A stretch of DNA of 19,824 nt from Bacteriovoracaceae bacterium UBA7695 (lineage in GTDB: Bacteria; Bdellovibrionota; Bacteriovoracia; Bacteriovoracales; Bacteriovoracaceae): contig DLGL01000081.1 in NCBI GenBank assembly GCA_002482685.1, positions 1 to 19,824 of the forward strand, in the 5' to 3' direction. How positions within the stretch are numbered: the first letter of the stretch is position 1; the number at the start of each line of letters is the position of its first letter. Of this stretch, positions 1-7,402 are shown one piece after another. Made by a program: the position numbers and the translations under genes. A model generated the notes under the pieces. It searched no databases. It was not told the origin of the DNA and saw only the letters and a program-made list of their open reading frames with translations.

Positions 1-1161
1 ATTGGCTCCTTCGGTGGAGTTTTATCGGCGATGCGTGTGGATGATATGTTAGCGGAGCTTTTTAAGGACTTTTCAAAGGCTCCTTTATTTGACCTGAAAG
101 AAATCGACGACACCATCATTGGTTGTGCCAATCAGGCGGGAGAAGACAATAGAAACCTCGCCCGTATGTCGCTGATGCTTGCCGGATATCCTTTTGAAGT
201 ACCAGGAACAACCATTAACAGATTATGCGGATCTTCACTGGATGCAGTTATTGATGCTCATGCGAGAATACAAGCTGGACTTGGAGATTGCTTTGTTGCC
301 GGTGGCGCTGAGAGCATGTCGCGAGCTCCCTACGTTATATCCAAAGCTAACTCAGGTTTCGACCGCACTCAAAAGATGTGGGACACCTCAATCGGTTGGC
401 GGTTTGAAAATCCAAAGATGGCCAATCTCTTTCCACTTTTGGGAATGGGAGAGACAGCAGAAGAAGTTCAAAAGCTTCATCACATTTCCCGGGAAGCCCA
501 GGATGAGTTTGCGCTAAAGTCTCACCAGAAAGCCCACGCAGCTCAAAGTCGTGGAGACTTTAAAAATGAAATTTTGCCTTTAAGTTTCGAAACAAAAAAA
601 AGTACTCAAACGGTTGAAGCTGATGAAGGGCCAAGGGCCGATACTTCTTTAGAAAAACTGGCGAGGCTCAAACCTGCATTTAAAAAGGACGGGACTGTGA
701 CTGCCGGAAATAGTTCATCCATAAATGATGGTGCAAGTATGGTGGTTGTCTGTTCTGAGGAATTTATTAAACGCCATAACCTAAAACCACTGGCCATGAT
801 TACTGGTGGGGCAGTCCACGGGCTTCACCCAAATGTCATGGGTCTTGGTCCGGTGGGTGCCGTCAAAAAACTAAACGCCAGGTTTGGATACAGTATTAAA
901 GATTTTGATGTGATTGAATTAAACGAGGCTTTTGCCGTTCAGGCCTTGGCCTGCATGAAAGAGCTTGAGCTGGATCCTGCAATCGTGAATAAAAATGGTG
1001 GATCAATTGCTTTAGGCCACCCACTTGGTTGCTCAGGAACCAGAATTCTCACGACTTTAGTCCATCAGATGCAAAAAGATAAAAACTTAAAAAAAGGCCT
1101 GGCCGCCATGTGTATTGGAGTCGGACAAGGGATTGCTCTTTCTGTTGAGAGCTGCCAATGA
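1..1161 (+). CDS. Acetyl-CoA acyltransferase (thiolase), 3-oxoadipyl-CoA thiolase-like, 5' partial
   Basis: Cytoplasmic thiolase that would cleave a 3-oxoacyl-CoA with CoA, or run the reverse Claisen condensation. The reading frame is open back to base 1, and the residues encoded before the first ATG at 31 (IGSFGGVLSA) match the family's usual N-terminal motif. The gene is therefore cut by the window edge, and the ATG at 31 is internal. Counting from base 1, the nucleophilic Cys76 lies in NRLCGSSLDA, His340 in GHPLG and Cys371 in CIGVGQG, so the active site is complete. The IGWRF segment and the IELNEAFAVQ motif resemble PcaF/PaaJ-type thiolases of aromatic degradation more than FadA, but substrate cannot be fixed from sequence. 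It overlaps the next gene by ATGA, and an aldehyde dehydrogenase lies two genes downstream, which fits a catabolic operon. Confidence 0.93.
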   Translation: MGSFGGVLSAMRVDDMLAELFKDFSKAPLFDLKEIDDTIIGCANQAGEDNRNLARMSLMLAGYPFEVPGTTINRLCGSSLDAVIDAHARIQAGLGDCFVAGGAESMSRAPYVISKANSGFDRTQKMWDTSIGWRFENPKMANLFPLLGMGETAEEVQKLHHISREAQDEFALKSHQKAHAAQSRGDFKNEILPLSFETKKSTQTVEADEGPRADTSLEKLARLKPAFKKDGTVTAGNSSSINDGASMVVVCSEEFIKRHNLKPLAMITGGAVHGLHPNVMGLGPVGAVKKLNARFGYSIKDFDVIELNEAFAVQALACMKELELDPAIVNKNGGSIALGHPLGCSGTRILTTLVHQMQKDKNLKKGLAAMCIGVGQGIALSVESCQ

Positions 1162-1538
1162 AATATTTCTTTTTATCTTTTTTCATTTTTAGTTCACAAG
1201 CTTTTGCGTGCTGGAATATGAATGCCGTTTTTTCTGTAGGAGAAGCTGAGTTTAAAGTTAATCAAAAAATAAATCATGACCAAACCTATTCGTTTTCTGC
1301 CCCCCCCTACATCTACAATGTAAAGGTTGCCTCTCAGGCCTTGCAGCCTCCTGGAATTCCTAAAAAGAAAGGATCACATTTTATTGAAATTGGAGTCGTT
1401 CAAAAAGATGGTACGACTTTAAAACAAGTTGCTCACGGGCAGATGCTGGTCACTACTGGCAAAGAAGCCACTATGACAAAGCAGGATGAAAGTTCAGCAG
1501 AAATAACAACATTCAAACTTACTCTTAATGAGATTTAA
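1158..1538 (+). CDS. Small exported protein, first of a tandem paralogous pair
   Basis: I do not recognise this 126-residue protein. It opens with Lys followed by a hydrophobic stretch (residues 3-15) and a likely signal peptidase site after AFA, so the mature protein of about 108 residues probably lies in the periplasm. A Cys sits directly after the predicted cleavage site, but the residues before it do not make a good lipobox. The mature part appears to be mostly beta strand. Its order of motifs matches the next gene: a Trp near the mature N-terminus, an xVGEAEFK/xVDGETFK segment, then a VxxKDG or VQETK region and a strand ending in KLTL or TIKF. The start ATG overlaps the thiolase stop codon (ATGA). 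A run of eight C at 1300-1307 lies inside the gene. Confidence 0.8.
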   Translation: MKYFFLSFFIFSSQAFACWNMNAVFSVGEAEFKVNQKINHDQTYSFSAPPYIYNVKVASQALQPPGIPKKKGSHFIEIGVVQKDGTTLKQVAHGQMLVTTGKEATMTKQDESSAEITTFKLTLNEI

Positions 1539-1539
1539 T

Positions 1540-1896
1540 ATGAAATCGTTTTATTTATTATTATTACTCTTGCCTCTTGGAGCCTTTGCAAATTGGCAGG
1601 CAGATATCTCTCTAGCGGTTGATGGAGAAACTTTTAAAACTCCTGATCAGAAACTTGAAGAGGGGAAAGAGTCATCGATTAAGGTAGGAAACTATCAGGT
1701 TAAGCTAACCCTCAAGAAATCAAAAGAGCCTAAACTTATTGATGTCATATATAGCGTTCAGGAAACAAAAGCTTCCAAAGTTACTATAATCAATAAAGGA
1801 CAGGACATCATAGAAGAAAAAATTTCCAACGACATCTATGCTAAAGGTGAGCCTAATCAGCCACATTCCATAATTACAATTAAGTTTAAAAACTAA
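1540..1896 (+). CDS. Small exported protein, second of a tandem paralogous pair
   Basis: Hypothetical exported protein of 118 residues, weakly but recognisably related to the gene just upstream. The chosen start gives a clean signal peptide: MKSF, then a run of Leu, then a cleavage site after AFA. An in-frame ATG at 1528 would add only four residues, has no Shine-Dalgarno in front of it, and overlaps the upstream stop codon. The start at 1540 follows that stop (1536-1538) by one base, so translation is probably coupled. The mature protein is rich in Lys and Glu and looks like a small beta-strand protein. The function is unknown. It may be an envelope chaperone, inhibitor or adaptor, but nothing in the sequence says which. 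Confidence 0.8.
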   Translation: MKSFYLLLLLLPLGAFANWQADISLAVDGETFKTPDQKLEEGKESSIKVGNYQVKLTLKKSKEPKLIDVIYSVQETKASKVTIINKGQDIIEEKISNDIYAKGEPNQPHSIITIKFKN

Positions 1897-1905
1897 GGAG
1901 AAGCC

Positions 1906-3390
1906 ATGAAAGAGATAAAGCTTTTTATCAATGGTGAGTTCCGCACTTCAGGGCAGGACTTCACTTCAATGAATCCTGCGAACAATGAACCGGTAGCAAA
2001 AGTTTACTTGCCTTCAGAAAAAGATATTGATGCAGCTGTTGATGCGGCCGATGCTGCTTTTCACTCTGCTGAGTGGCGAGGAATGGATCAGAACAAAAGG
2101 GCCGATATCCTTGAACTCATCTCAGAGAAAATGAAGGAAAGAAGAAATGAGCTGACTGAACTGGAAATTGCAGACTCTGGCTCTTCTATAAGGAAGGCCA
2201 AAGCCGATATCCACAATGCGGCTTCTTATTTTAAAGTATTGGCCGGCCAGCTCAGGAAGTTTCAATTTGAAATAAAAGATGAAGCCGCTTCTCGTGCAGG
2301 TTTTTCACAAAACTATAAAATGTACGAACCAGTTGGCGTATGTGCCCAGATCATTCCCTGGAATTTCCCTCTGGTTATGGCGGCGTGGAAAATTGGTCCC
2401 GTTATCGCCTCTGGTTGCACAACAGTTTTAAAGTCTGCCCAGGAGACTCCTGTAACTGCAGCTATTCTCGCCGAGATTCTAAATGATTCTGGTCTTCCTA
2501 AAGGTGTAGTCAATATCATTACGGGCGGTGCTAAAGAAGGTGAATACCTTTTGAAGAACCCAAAAGTTCGTAAGGTCGCTTTTACAGGTTCTACTCAGGT
2601 CGGTCGCAAAATTATGCAAGCCGCTGGTGCGAATCTTCAAAAACTCTCCCTGGAATTGGGTGGAAAATCGGCCAATATCGTTTTAGATGATGCCGATCTA
2701 TCCCTCGCAGTTGATGGCGCACTTTATGCATTTCTCTACCACTCAGGGCAGGCGTGTGATTCTGGAACACGACTTTTTGTGGAAGAGAAAATCTATCCTG
2801 CCTTCAAAGAAGCTCTTGTGAAAAGAGTAGCTGAAGTCAAAGTTGGTATTCCTACTGATCCTGCAGCTGGATATGGGCCTGTCATTAATCAAAAACAATT
2901 TGATTCAATCATGGGATACATCACGACCTCTAAAAAAGAAGGGGCCAAACTACTATTTGGTGGTGAGCGAGTATCGGGGGGAGAATTTGATAAGGGTTAT
3001 TACATCCAACCTACTCTCTTTGAAGTCACTCCAGACAACACAATTTTTAATGAAGAAATCTTTGGACCAGTAGTGGCCATAACGCCCGTTAAAAATGAAG
3101 ATGAGGCGATCAAGCTTGCAAATAAGTCAATTTACGGGTTGGCAGGAGCTGTATGGTCTACAAATCCGGAACGTGCCAAAAAAGTTGCTCGTCAACTAGA
3201 GACAGGGACTGTCTGGATTAACGAATATCACCTCCTGAATCCTGGAATGCCTTTCGGTGGATATAAGCAGTCAGGTGTAGGTCGGGAGATGGGAGAGGAA
3301 GGTCTAAAAGCTTATCTGGAAGTAAAACATCTATGGGTTTCTGATTGTGATGAGCGCTCAAAAAAACCTTGGTTTGATGCCATATTTTAA
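1906..3390 (+). CDS. NAD(P)-dependent aldehyde dehydrogenase
   Basis: Oxidises an aldehyde to the carboxylic acid with NAD or NADP in the cytoplasm. The 494-residue length is standard for the family. Visible motifs are PWNFPL for cofactor-site structure (about 145), the Rossmann-type GSTQVGR (about 224), the general base Glu250 in LELGGKSAN and the catalytic Cys284 in GQACDSG. The 34-residue spacing between base and nucleophile is the usual one. Further on come EEIFGPV and the C-terminal PFGGYKQSGVGRE. It resembles the betaine-aldehyde and phenylacetaldehyde dehydrogenase group, but the substrate is not determined. A strong Shine-Dalgarno, AAGGAG, lies just before the ATG. It is ten bases from the exported-protein gene upstream and ten bases from ddl, so it belongs to the same transcript as the thiolase. 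Confidence 0.95.
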   Translation: MKEIKLFINGEFRTSGQDFTSMNPANNEPVAKVYLPSEKDIDAAVDAADAAFHSAEWRGMDQNKRADILELISEKMKERRNELTELEIADSGSSIRKAKADIHNAASYFKVLAGQLRKFQFEIKDEAASRAGFSQNYKMYEPVGVCAQIIPWNFPLVMAAWKIGPVIASGCTTVLKSAQETPVTAAILAEILNDSGLPKGVVNIITGGAKEGEYLLKNPKVRKVAFTGSTQVGRKIMQAAGANLQKLSLELGGKSANIVLDDADLSLAVDGALYAFLYHSGQACDSGTRLFVEEKIYPAFKEALVKRVAEVKVGIPTDPAAGYGPVINQKQFDSIMGYITTSKKEGAKLLFGGERVSGGEFDKGYYIQPTLFEVTPDNTIFNEEIFGPVVAITPVKNEDEAIKLANKSIYGLAGAVWSTNPERAKKVARQLETGTVWINEYHLLNPGMPFGGYKQSGVGREMGEEGLKAYLEVKHLWVSDCDERSKKPWFDAIF

Positions 3391-3399
3391 GGACGAATT

Positions 3400-4413
3400 G
3401 TGAATACACTTAACGACAGTATAATTTTATTTGGCGGTTCTTCGGAAGAAAGATTGGTTTCAGTAGCCTCTGCTCAAAACTTATCCCGAAATATGCCTGA
3501 AGCTGAACTATGGTTTATGAGTCAGGAGGGAGCAATTTATAAAGTATCTGCTGAAGAACTTGCGGCCCACGTTGATCCTTTTATGACTTCATTCAAACCA
3601 AAACAAAGTGAAGCCTATAAGGATTTCAATTCTGCCGTAAAAGTGATCGCGGGAAAAGCTCTTATCATTTGTCTTCATGGCACTGAAGGCGAGGATGGAA
3701 CTCTCCAGAAGATTCTTGAAACTAGTCAGATTAATTTTACAGGCTCAGGATCGGAAGCCAGTAGTTTAGCTTTTGACAAAAAGGCTACGAAGGCCCTTGC
3801 AAAAAACAACGATCTCCCCGTCGTCACTGATCTGAGCCTAAAAGATTTTTCTGAAACTGAAAAAGTCACTCTTCAGGGTTTCTTCGATCTTCATAAGAAA
3901 GTTGTGATGAAGCCTCTGGCCAATGGCTCAAGTGTTGGACTCTATATTGTGGAAACGAGTGATCAACTTACAAATGCTTTTAATGAAATTAAATCCAAAG
4001 CCGTTTGTCCCTATCTGGTTGAACCTTTTATCACTGGCAGAGAAATCACTGTCGGAGTTTGGGAGCAAAATAAAGGCAAACTAATTGCTCTTCCCTGCTC
4101 TGAAGTCCAGGTTGTTGAGGGACGCCAGTTTGACTATGCAGGTAAGTACCTTGGATCGGGGGTAAAAGAACTGACACCGGCACCGATTTCAAAAGAGCAA
4201 AGTGACGAATGCCAGAAAATTGCTCTGGCACTTCACCAGCTGATTGGGTGCAAGGGTTACAGTCGAACCGATATGATTCTGACCGAGAAAGGGCCTTATA
4301 TTCTGGAAATAAATACTTTACCGGGGCTTAGCAAGGCTTCGTTCATTCCCCAACAATTGGCGGCAATCAACGTATCTCTCCGGACTTTTTTCGAATCTCA
4401 ACTCTCTCTATAA
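3400..4413 (+). CDS. ddl: D-alanine--D-alanine ligase
   Basis: Joins two D-alanines with ATP to make the dipeptide that ends the peptidoglycan stem peptide. It is a cytoplasmic ATP-grasp enzyme of 337 residues, normal length. Visible parts are the N-terminal FGGSSEE loop (11-17), HGTEGEDG (93-100), the ATP-grasp loop NGSSVG (175-180) with its catalytic Ser, the FDYAGKY segment (244-250), RTDM (289-292) and the metal-binding EINTLPGLS (303-311). The start is GTG, with AAGGA about six bases upstream. The N-terminal loop reads SSEERLVS rather than the common SxEHEVS, a modest variant. It sits at the end of a catabolic-looking operon rather than in a mur/fts cluster, and a strong hairpin terminator follows directly. 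Confidence 0.95.
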   Translation: MNTLNDSIILFGGSSEERLVSVASAQNLSRNMPEAELWFMSQEGAIYKVSAEELAAHVDPFMTSFKPKQSEAYKDFNSAVKVIAGKALIICLHGTEGEDGTLQKILETSQINFTGSGSEASSLAFDKKATKALAKNNDLPVVTDLSLKDFSETEKVTLQGFFDLHKKVVMKPLANGSSVGLYIVETSDQLTNAFNEIKSKAVCPYLVEPFITGREITVGVWEQNKGKLIALPCSEVQVVEGRQFDYAGKYLGSGVKELTPAPISKEQSDECQKIALALHQLIGCKGYSRTDMILTEKGPYILEINTLPGLSKASFIPQQLAAINVSLRTFFESQLSL

Positions 4414-4419
4414 AAAAAA

Positions 4420-4439
4420 GACCCACCTTTCGGTGGGTC
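4420..4439. terminator. Bidirectional rho-independent terminator between ddl and flagellin
   Basis: A perfect 8-bp stem (GACCCACC / GGTGGGTC) with a TTTC loop lies between two convergent genes. Eight A on its left become a U run on the minus strand, so it is a textbook terminator for the flagellin. On the plus strand the tail is only moderately T-rich (CTCTTGTTCTTT), so it should end the ddl transcript less strongly. Confidence 0.93.
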
Positions 4440-4468
4440 CTCTTGTTCTTTAGATCTTCGACTAATAA

Positions 4469-5302
4469 TTAACCAATAAGCTTAAGTGCATTTTGTCCGC
4501 TCATGTTCGCTTGAGCAAGAACAGATGTACCAGCGCTGCTTAGGATATCGTTTTTAGCTTTAGTAGCAGTTGCATCAGCATAATCAACATCACGGATTCG
4601 AGAATTTGCAGCCGACATATTTTCAACGTTAACTTGCAAGTTATTCGATGTAGACACTAATCTATTCTGGATACCACCAAGGAAAGCTCTAAATCCTGAA
4701 ACCTTCTCAATCGCTGTATCGAGAGAAGCCAGAGACTCTTGTGAGCCTTGTTTCGTAGATACATCCAGCTCGCCTACCCCAAGATTATCCATCTTAGCGT
4801 TTACTTGTTGAGCATCGTAAGAAATTCTATCCTGGAAATCATCATTGTTAGCACCGATCTGGAAATCGTACTTATCGCCTTCACCGTTAAGAAGTTTCTT
4901 ACCATTGAATTCTGTAACTTGCGAAATACGCTCAAGTTCAAGCTTTAAGTTTTGGTATTCCATGTTCGACATTCCACGCTCAACATCACCAACAGTATCA
5001 GAAGATGTTTGTACTGCTAGTTCACGCATACGAGTTAAGATTGATGAAGTTTCATTCAATCCACCTTCAGCCGTTTGAACCATTGAAATACCGTCGTTGG
5101 CGTTACGATCAGCTTGTTTTAAAGAACGGATGTTTGCTTTCATTTTTTCAGAGATCGCTAAACCAGCAGCATCATCTGCGGCTTTAGTGATTCGAGTTCC
5201 TGATGAAAGTTTAGATAAGTTGCTTTCTGATTCTCTTCCGTTAACAGTCAACGCACGTTGAGCAGCAATTGAAGAGATGTTTGTGTTGATACGAAAACCC
5301 AT
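4469..5302 (-). CDS. Flagellin (short, core domains only)
   Basis: Structural subunit of the flagellar filament, exported by the flagellar type III apparatus. The 277 residues contain only the conserved D0/D1 helical regions: the N-terminal part includes LSSGTRITKAADDAAGLAIS (about 31-50) and NANDGISMVQTAEGG, the middle holds the VTEFNGKKLLNG loop, and the C-terminal part includes RDVDYADA and ends in QNALKLIG. The hypervariable outer D2/D3 domains of larger flagellins are missing, as is common in small flagellins. The ATG is preceded by a strong AAGGAGG. A sigma-28-like promoter lies about 130 bases upstream of the ATG and a strong terminator follows. Ala codons are rarely GCC here, unlike the neighbours, as expected for a highly expressed gene. 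Only one flagellin gene is present in this window. Confidence 0.97.
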   Translation of the reverse strand: MGFRINTNISSIAAQRALTVNGRESESNLSKLSSGTRITKAADDAAGLAISEKMKANIRSLKQADRNANDGISMVQTAEGGLNETSSILTRMRELAVQTSSDTVGDVERGMSNMEYQNLKLELERISQVTEFNGKKLLNGEGDKYDFQIGANNDDFQDRISYDAQQVNAKMDNLGVGELDVSTKQGSQESLASLDTAIEKVSGFRAFLGGIQNRLVSTSNNLQVNVENMSAANSRIRDVDYADATATKAKNDILSSAGTSVLAQANMSGQNALKLIG

Positions 5303-5584
5303 GAAATCCTCCTTGGTTTATTCTCTTCATCCAATTCCTTGATGATCAGCCCTCAAACCTTGAGTAACTTCTAAGCTTCCGTGCTTAAGTAAATTTTGTT
5401 AGTGCCAAACACTCTTGTGTCAGACAAGCATCTTCTCGGAGTTACCAAAACTAACTTAAGGGGAAATTTTGGGCAAAAAAAAATAAATATTACCCGAGTA
5501 ATGGCGTAAGAGAACAAGCGTTTTTTTATAGGAAACAGAGACTTAAGAATACCCAGCTGAATGGTGGAGTGATATGATTGCCGA
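5303..5584. other. Divergent intergenic region between flagellin and the receiver-like gene
   Basis: This 282-base region holds the candidate flagellin promoter (5433-5459), the flagellin leader with a small hairpin (CTCAA, three-base loop, TTGAG at 5352-5364), and AT-rich DNA including a run of nine A from 5475. Toward the plus-strand gene it carries a GGTGGAG element (5563-5569) followed by a four-codon open frame. I see no convincing sigma-70 promoter for the plus-strand gene. Confidence 0.6.
5433..5459 (-). promoter_or_regulatory. Candidate sigma-28 (FliA) promoter for flagellin
   Basis: On the minus strand TTAAGTTA (5459-5452) and TCCGAGAA (5440-5433) are separated by exactly 11 bases. 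Each box matches six of eight positions of the enterobacterial FliA consensus (TAAAGTTT, N11, GCCGATAA). Transcription would begin near 5425 and give a leader of roughly 120 bases. The call rests on pattern and on its place before a flagellin. Confidence 0.55.
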
Positions 5585-5929
5585 ATGAATCTATCAAATC
5601 CCATTATCATCTGTGATGAAAATGAAGAAATTCGACTCCTTTTGAAGGAAATGCTCACCAAGCATGGCTACTTCCACCTTTTGGAAGCCAGTTCCCAAGA
5701 AGAGATCAAACAACTCATCTCTGAAGAGCAGTTTATTTTGATACATAAAAATTTATTGGATGAAGACTTGAATAGGAGACTCTCTCATAGGGAAAATTAT
5801 CTTATCATTGCACAAAATGATGATGAACAAACAGTGATATTATCAGCAACTTTCGGGGTTAAGCACATCATAAGTTTCCCCTACTCTTCAAGAGGTCTCG
5901 TAGAGAAGATCAACTCTCTGATGCTTTAG
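5585..5929 (+). CDS. Degenerate response-regulator receiver domain protein
   Basis: A stand-alone 114-residue protein with the size and strand order of a CheY-like receiver domain. The first strand IIIC is followed by acidic residues (Asp11, Glu12, Glu14), then a helix and alternating strands. The key catalytic positions are replaced: the strand that should carry the phosphoacceptor Asp reads FILIHKN (His54 or Lys55), the switch Thr/Ser position is in LIIAQ, and the conserved Lys before Pro is Phe98 in SFPYS. It is therefore unlikely to be phosphorylated in the usual way and may act by protein binding. An in-frame stop at 5570 leaves ATG 5585 as the only reasonable start. The nearest Shine-Dalgarno is about 15 bases away and better placed for a tiny upstream frame. 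The gene diverges from flagellin, and its stop interlocks with that of the convergent phosphoesterase. Confidence 0.7.
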   Translation: MNLSNPIIICDENEEIRLLLKEMLTKHGYFHLLEASSQEEIKQLISEEQFILIHKNLLDEDLNRRLSHRENYLIIAQNDDEQTVILSATFGVKHIISFPYSSRGLVEKINSLML

Positions 5930-7071
5930 TGATATTCTGAGTAAGGAAGATTATTAATTCCCATCCAGTACTTTAAATCAACTTCGACATTTTTATCAAA
6001 GTCTTCAAGTTCATACTCAGTATTTTTGACCTGTATCTTAGCGTAGGTAAGAGCATTACCGTAGTTCCATTGCCCAAGATCAAGATTCACCATACGTGTC
6101 CATGTTCCAGTATTAATGAAAATGGTGCCATCGTTAAATATCCTCAAAGTCGGATTATGGGTGTGCCCAACAATGAGAACCCGTGACTCTGTATTTTTCT
6201 CGAAATATTGCCGGGTGACGGTCTCAAAATCCTGAAAGAGTTCGAGCTCCCGATAAAGGTCTTGAAAAACCTGCTTAAGCCCTTTCTTCATCATGTAAAA
6301 GTGCCAAAACCGTACCATGATAAAGTAATACACATTTGAAAGCATAAACCGCAAAGTAAAAAAGGTATCAAACAGAAGACCATGGATTAAAAAATGCTTG
6401 ATCGGTCTTACCGCATTGATAAAGCTTCTCTCCTGCTTATATTTATTAATCACATTTGTTACGTAATAAGAGCCCCATGGCGGATTAAAATACTTTTCCC
6501 CATTAAGTGTTTCAATAACTGCGTTTTCCTGATCAAAGTCATGAGCAATCTCATACTGGTGACCATGGAGAATAGAAACACCTTTGGTAGGAGTATGATT
6601 GTTTATGCTATTTGAAAGGCTTATCTTAAAAGAATCATCACCGAAATAAGATAGGAATTCTGTTTTCAAAGAGTCAAAGACAAACTCAGCATCGTGGTTA
6701 CCGATGATATATACAACACGCTTATCTTTACCTGAAAGGAAGCTCTTGAGGGCATCCATGACACCTTTGTGGGCCGACATAATCATCTTTAATTTGGCCA
6801 GGCCTGCCTTCTCGCTCCAGAACTCGTCGTCATAAAACTCGACGTAGGGAACTGCCAGGAAATCCAGAAAGTCTCCGTTGATAACTAATTCAACAGCGAT
6901 ATCTTCGTAATCACCTGACGAGTAGTAGGTCAGAAAATCAATCAATTCATTGTCATAATGAAAGTCTTCCAGGAGATTACGTTTTCCTTTAATCATTTTT
7001 CCTGCACTTAAGTGCAGGTCAGAAATAACCAGAATGATTTTTTGGAAATTATTTTTTTGCTGGGATTTCAT
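5926..7071 (-). CDS. Calcineurin-like metallophosphoesterase
   Basis: A 381-residue hydrolase of the two-metal calcineurin superfamily. All metal-binding motifs are present: SDLH (Asp18, His20), GDFLD (Asp67), GNHD (Asn125, His126), LHGH (His169, His171) and GHTH (His303, His305). The layout resembles UDP-2,3-diacylglucosamine hydrolases (LpxH type), but it is much longer and the substrate cannot be assigned. An inserted region at about 225-262 is strongly hydrophobic and aromatic, ending in FWHFYMMKKG, which suggests membrane contact. The start ATG lies 23 bases inside the upstream gene and is preceded by AGAAGG. It is the last gene of the uvrB run. Its stop overlaps the stop of the convergent receiver-like gene, with no terminator between. 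Confidence 0.9.
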   Translation of the reverse strand: MKSQQKNNFQKIILVISDLHLSAGKMIKGKRNLLEDFHYDNELIDFLTYYSSGDYEDIAVELVINGDFLDFLAVPYVEFYDDEFWSEKAGLAKLKMIMSAHKGVMDALKSFLSGKDKRVVYIIGNHDAEFVFDSLKTEFLSYFGDDSFKISLSNSINNHTPTKGVSILHGHQYEIAHDFDQENAVIETLNGEKYFNPPWGSYYVTNVINKYKQERSFINAVRPIKHFLIHGLLFDTFFTLRFMLSNVYYFIMVRFWHFYMMKKGLKQVFQDLYRELELFQDFETVTRQYFEKNTESRVLIVGHTHNPTLRIFNDGTIFINTGTWTRMVNLDLGQWNYGNALTYAKIQVKNTEYELEDFDKNVEVDLKYWMGINNLPYSEYH

Positions 7072-7402
7072 AAGCCTTCTTACCGAATATTAAATCCACT
7101 TCCTGAAAGGCGGGACTTACAGGAACAAAAACCACATGAGCAGAAGTTTTATTATCTATTTCCACTACTTCTGTCTGGCCGGATTTAACAGATACAAATT
7201 TGAGAATCTTTCCCTGAACGATAAACTTTCCAACCTGATCTGAGAGTGAGCGGTTTTCAACCAGAACTGTAAAAACATTTTTACGGGTCACCGGTGAAAG
7301 TACCGACATACTACGGTCCTGAATCTGAATGACAAAGCTCTCCATTTTAACCTGAGAATAGGCAACAGAAGAGATCATTAATAAACTCAGAAACCATGTC
7401 AT
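7049..7402 (-). CDS. Small exported protein of unknown function
   Basis: I do not recognise this 117-residue protein. It starts with a short signal peptide (hydrophobic residues 3-14, probable cleavage near AYS), so the mature protein of about 100 residues is likely periplasmic. The rest alternates hydrophobic and polar residues like a small beta sandwich, with no Cys and no clear catalytic motif. Its ATG overlaps the uvrB stop codon (ATGA), and its 3' end overlaps the phosphoesterase start by 23 bases. It is therefore almost certainly translated from the uvrB message. Nothing links it to DNA repair beyond this location. A partnership with the following phosphoesterase is possible but unproven. 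Confidence 0.78.
   Translation of the reverse strand: MTWFLSLLMISSVAYSQVKMESFVIQIQDRSMSVLSPVTRKNVFTVLVENRSLSDQVGKFIVQGKILKFVSVKSGQTEVVEIDNKTSAHVVFVPVSPAFQEVDLIFGKKAYEIPAKK

Noticed and set aside
31..1161. Thiolase starting at the ATG at 31
   Set aside because: The frame is open to base 1, and the ten residues before this Met are part of the conserved thiolase N-terminus, so the gene is partial.
1158..1538. Lipoprotein call for the first small exported protein because of Cys19
   Set aside because: Residues before the Cys (AFA) lack the Leu at -3 and small residue at -2 of a lipobox; a type I signal peptide fits better.
5240..5330. 30-codon minus-strand frame overlapping the flagellin start in another frame
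   Set aside because: It has an ATG and an AAGGA-like site, but the sequence is Cys/His-rich noise read out of frame through flagellin.
5371..5661. 96-codon minus-strand open frame over the flagellin upstream region
   Set aside because: It covers the flagellin promoter and the antisense of the receiver-like gene, has no protein-like pattern and no good start site.
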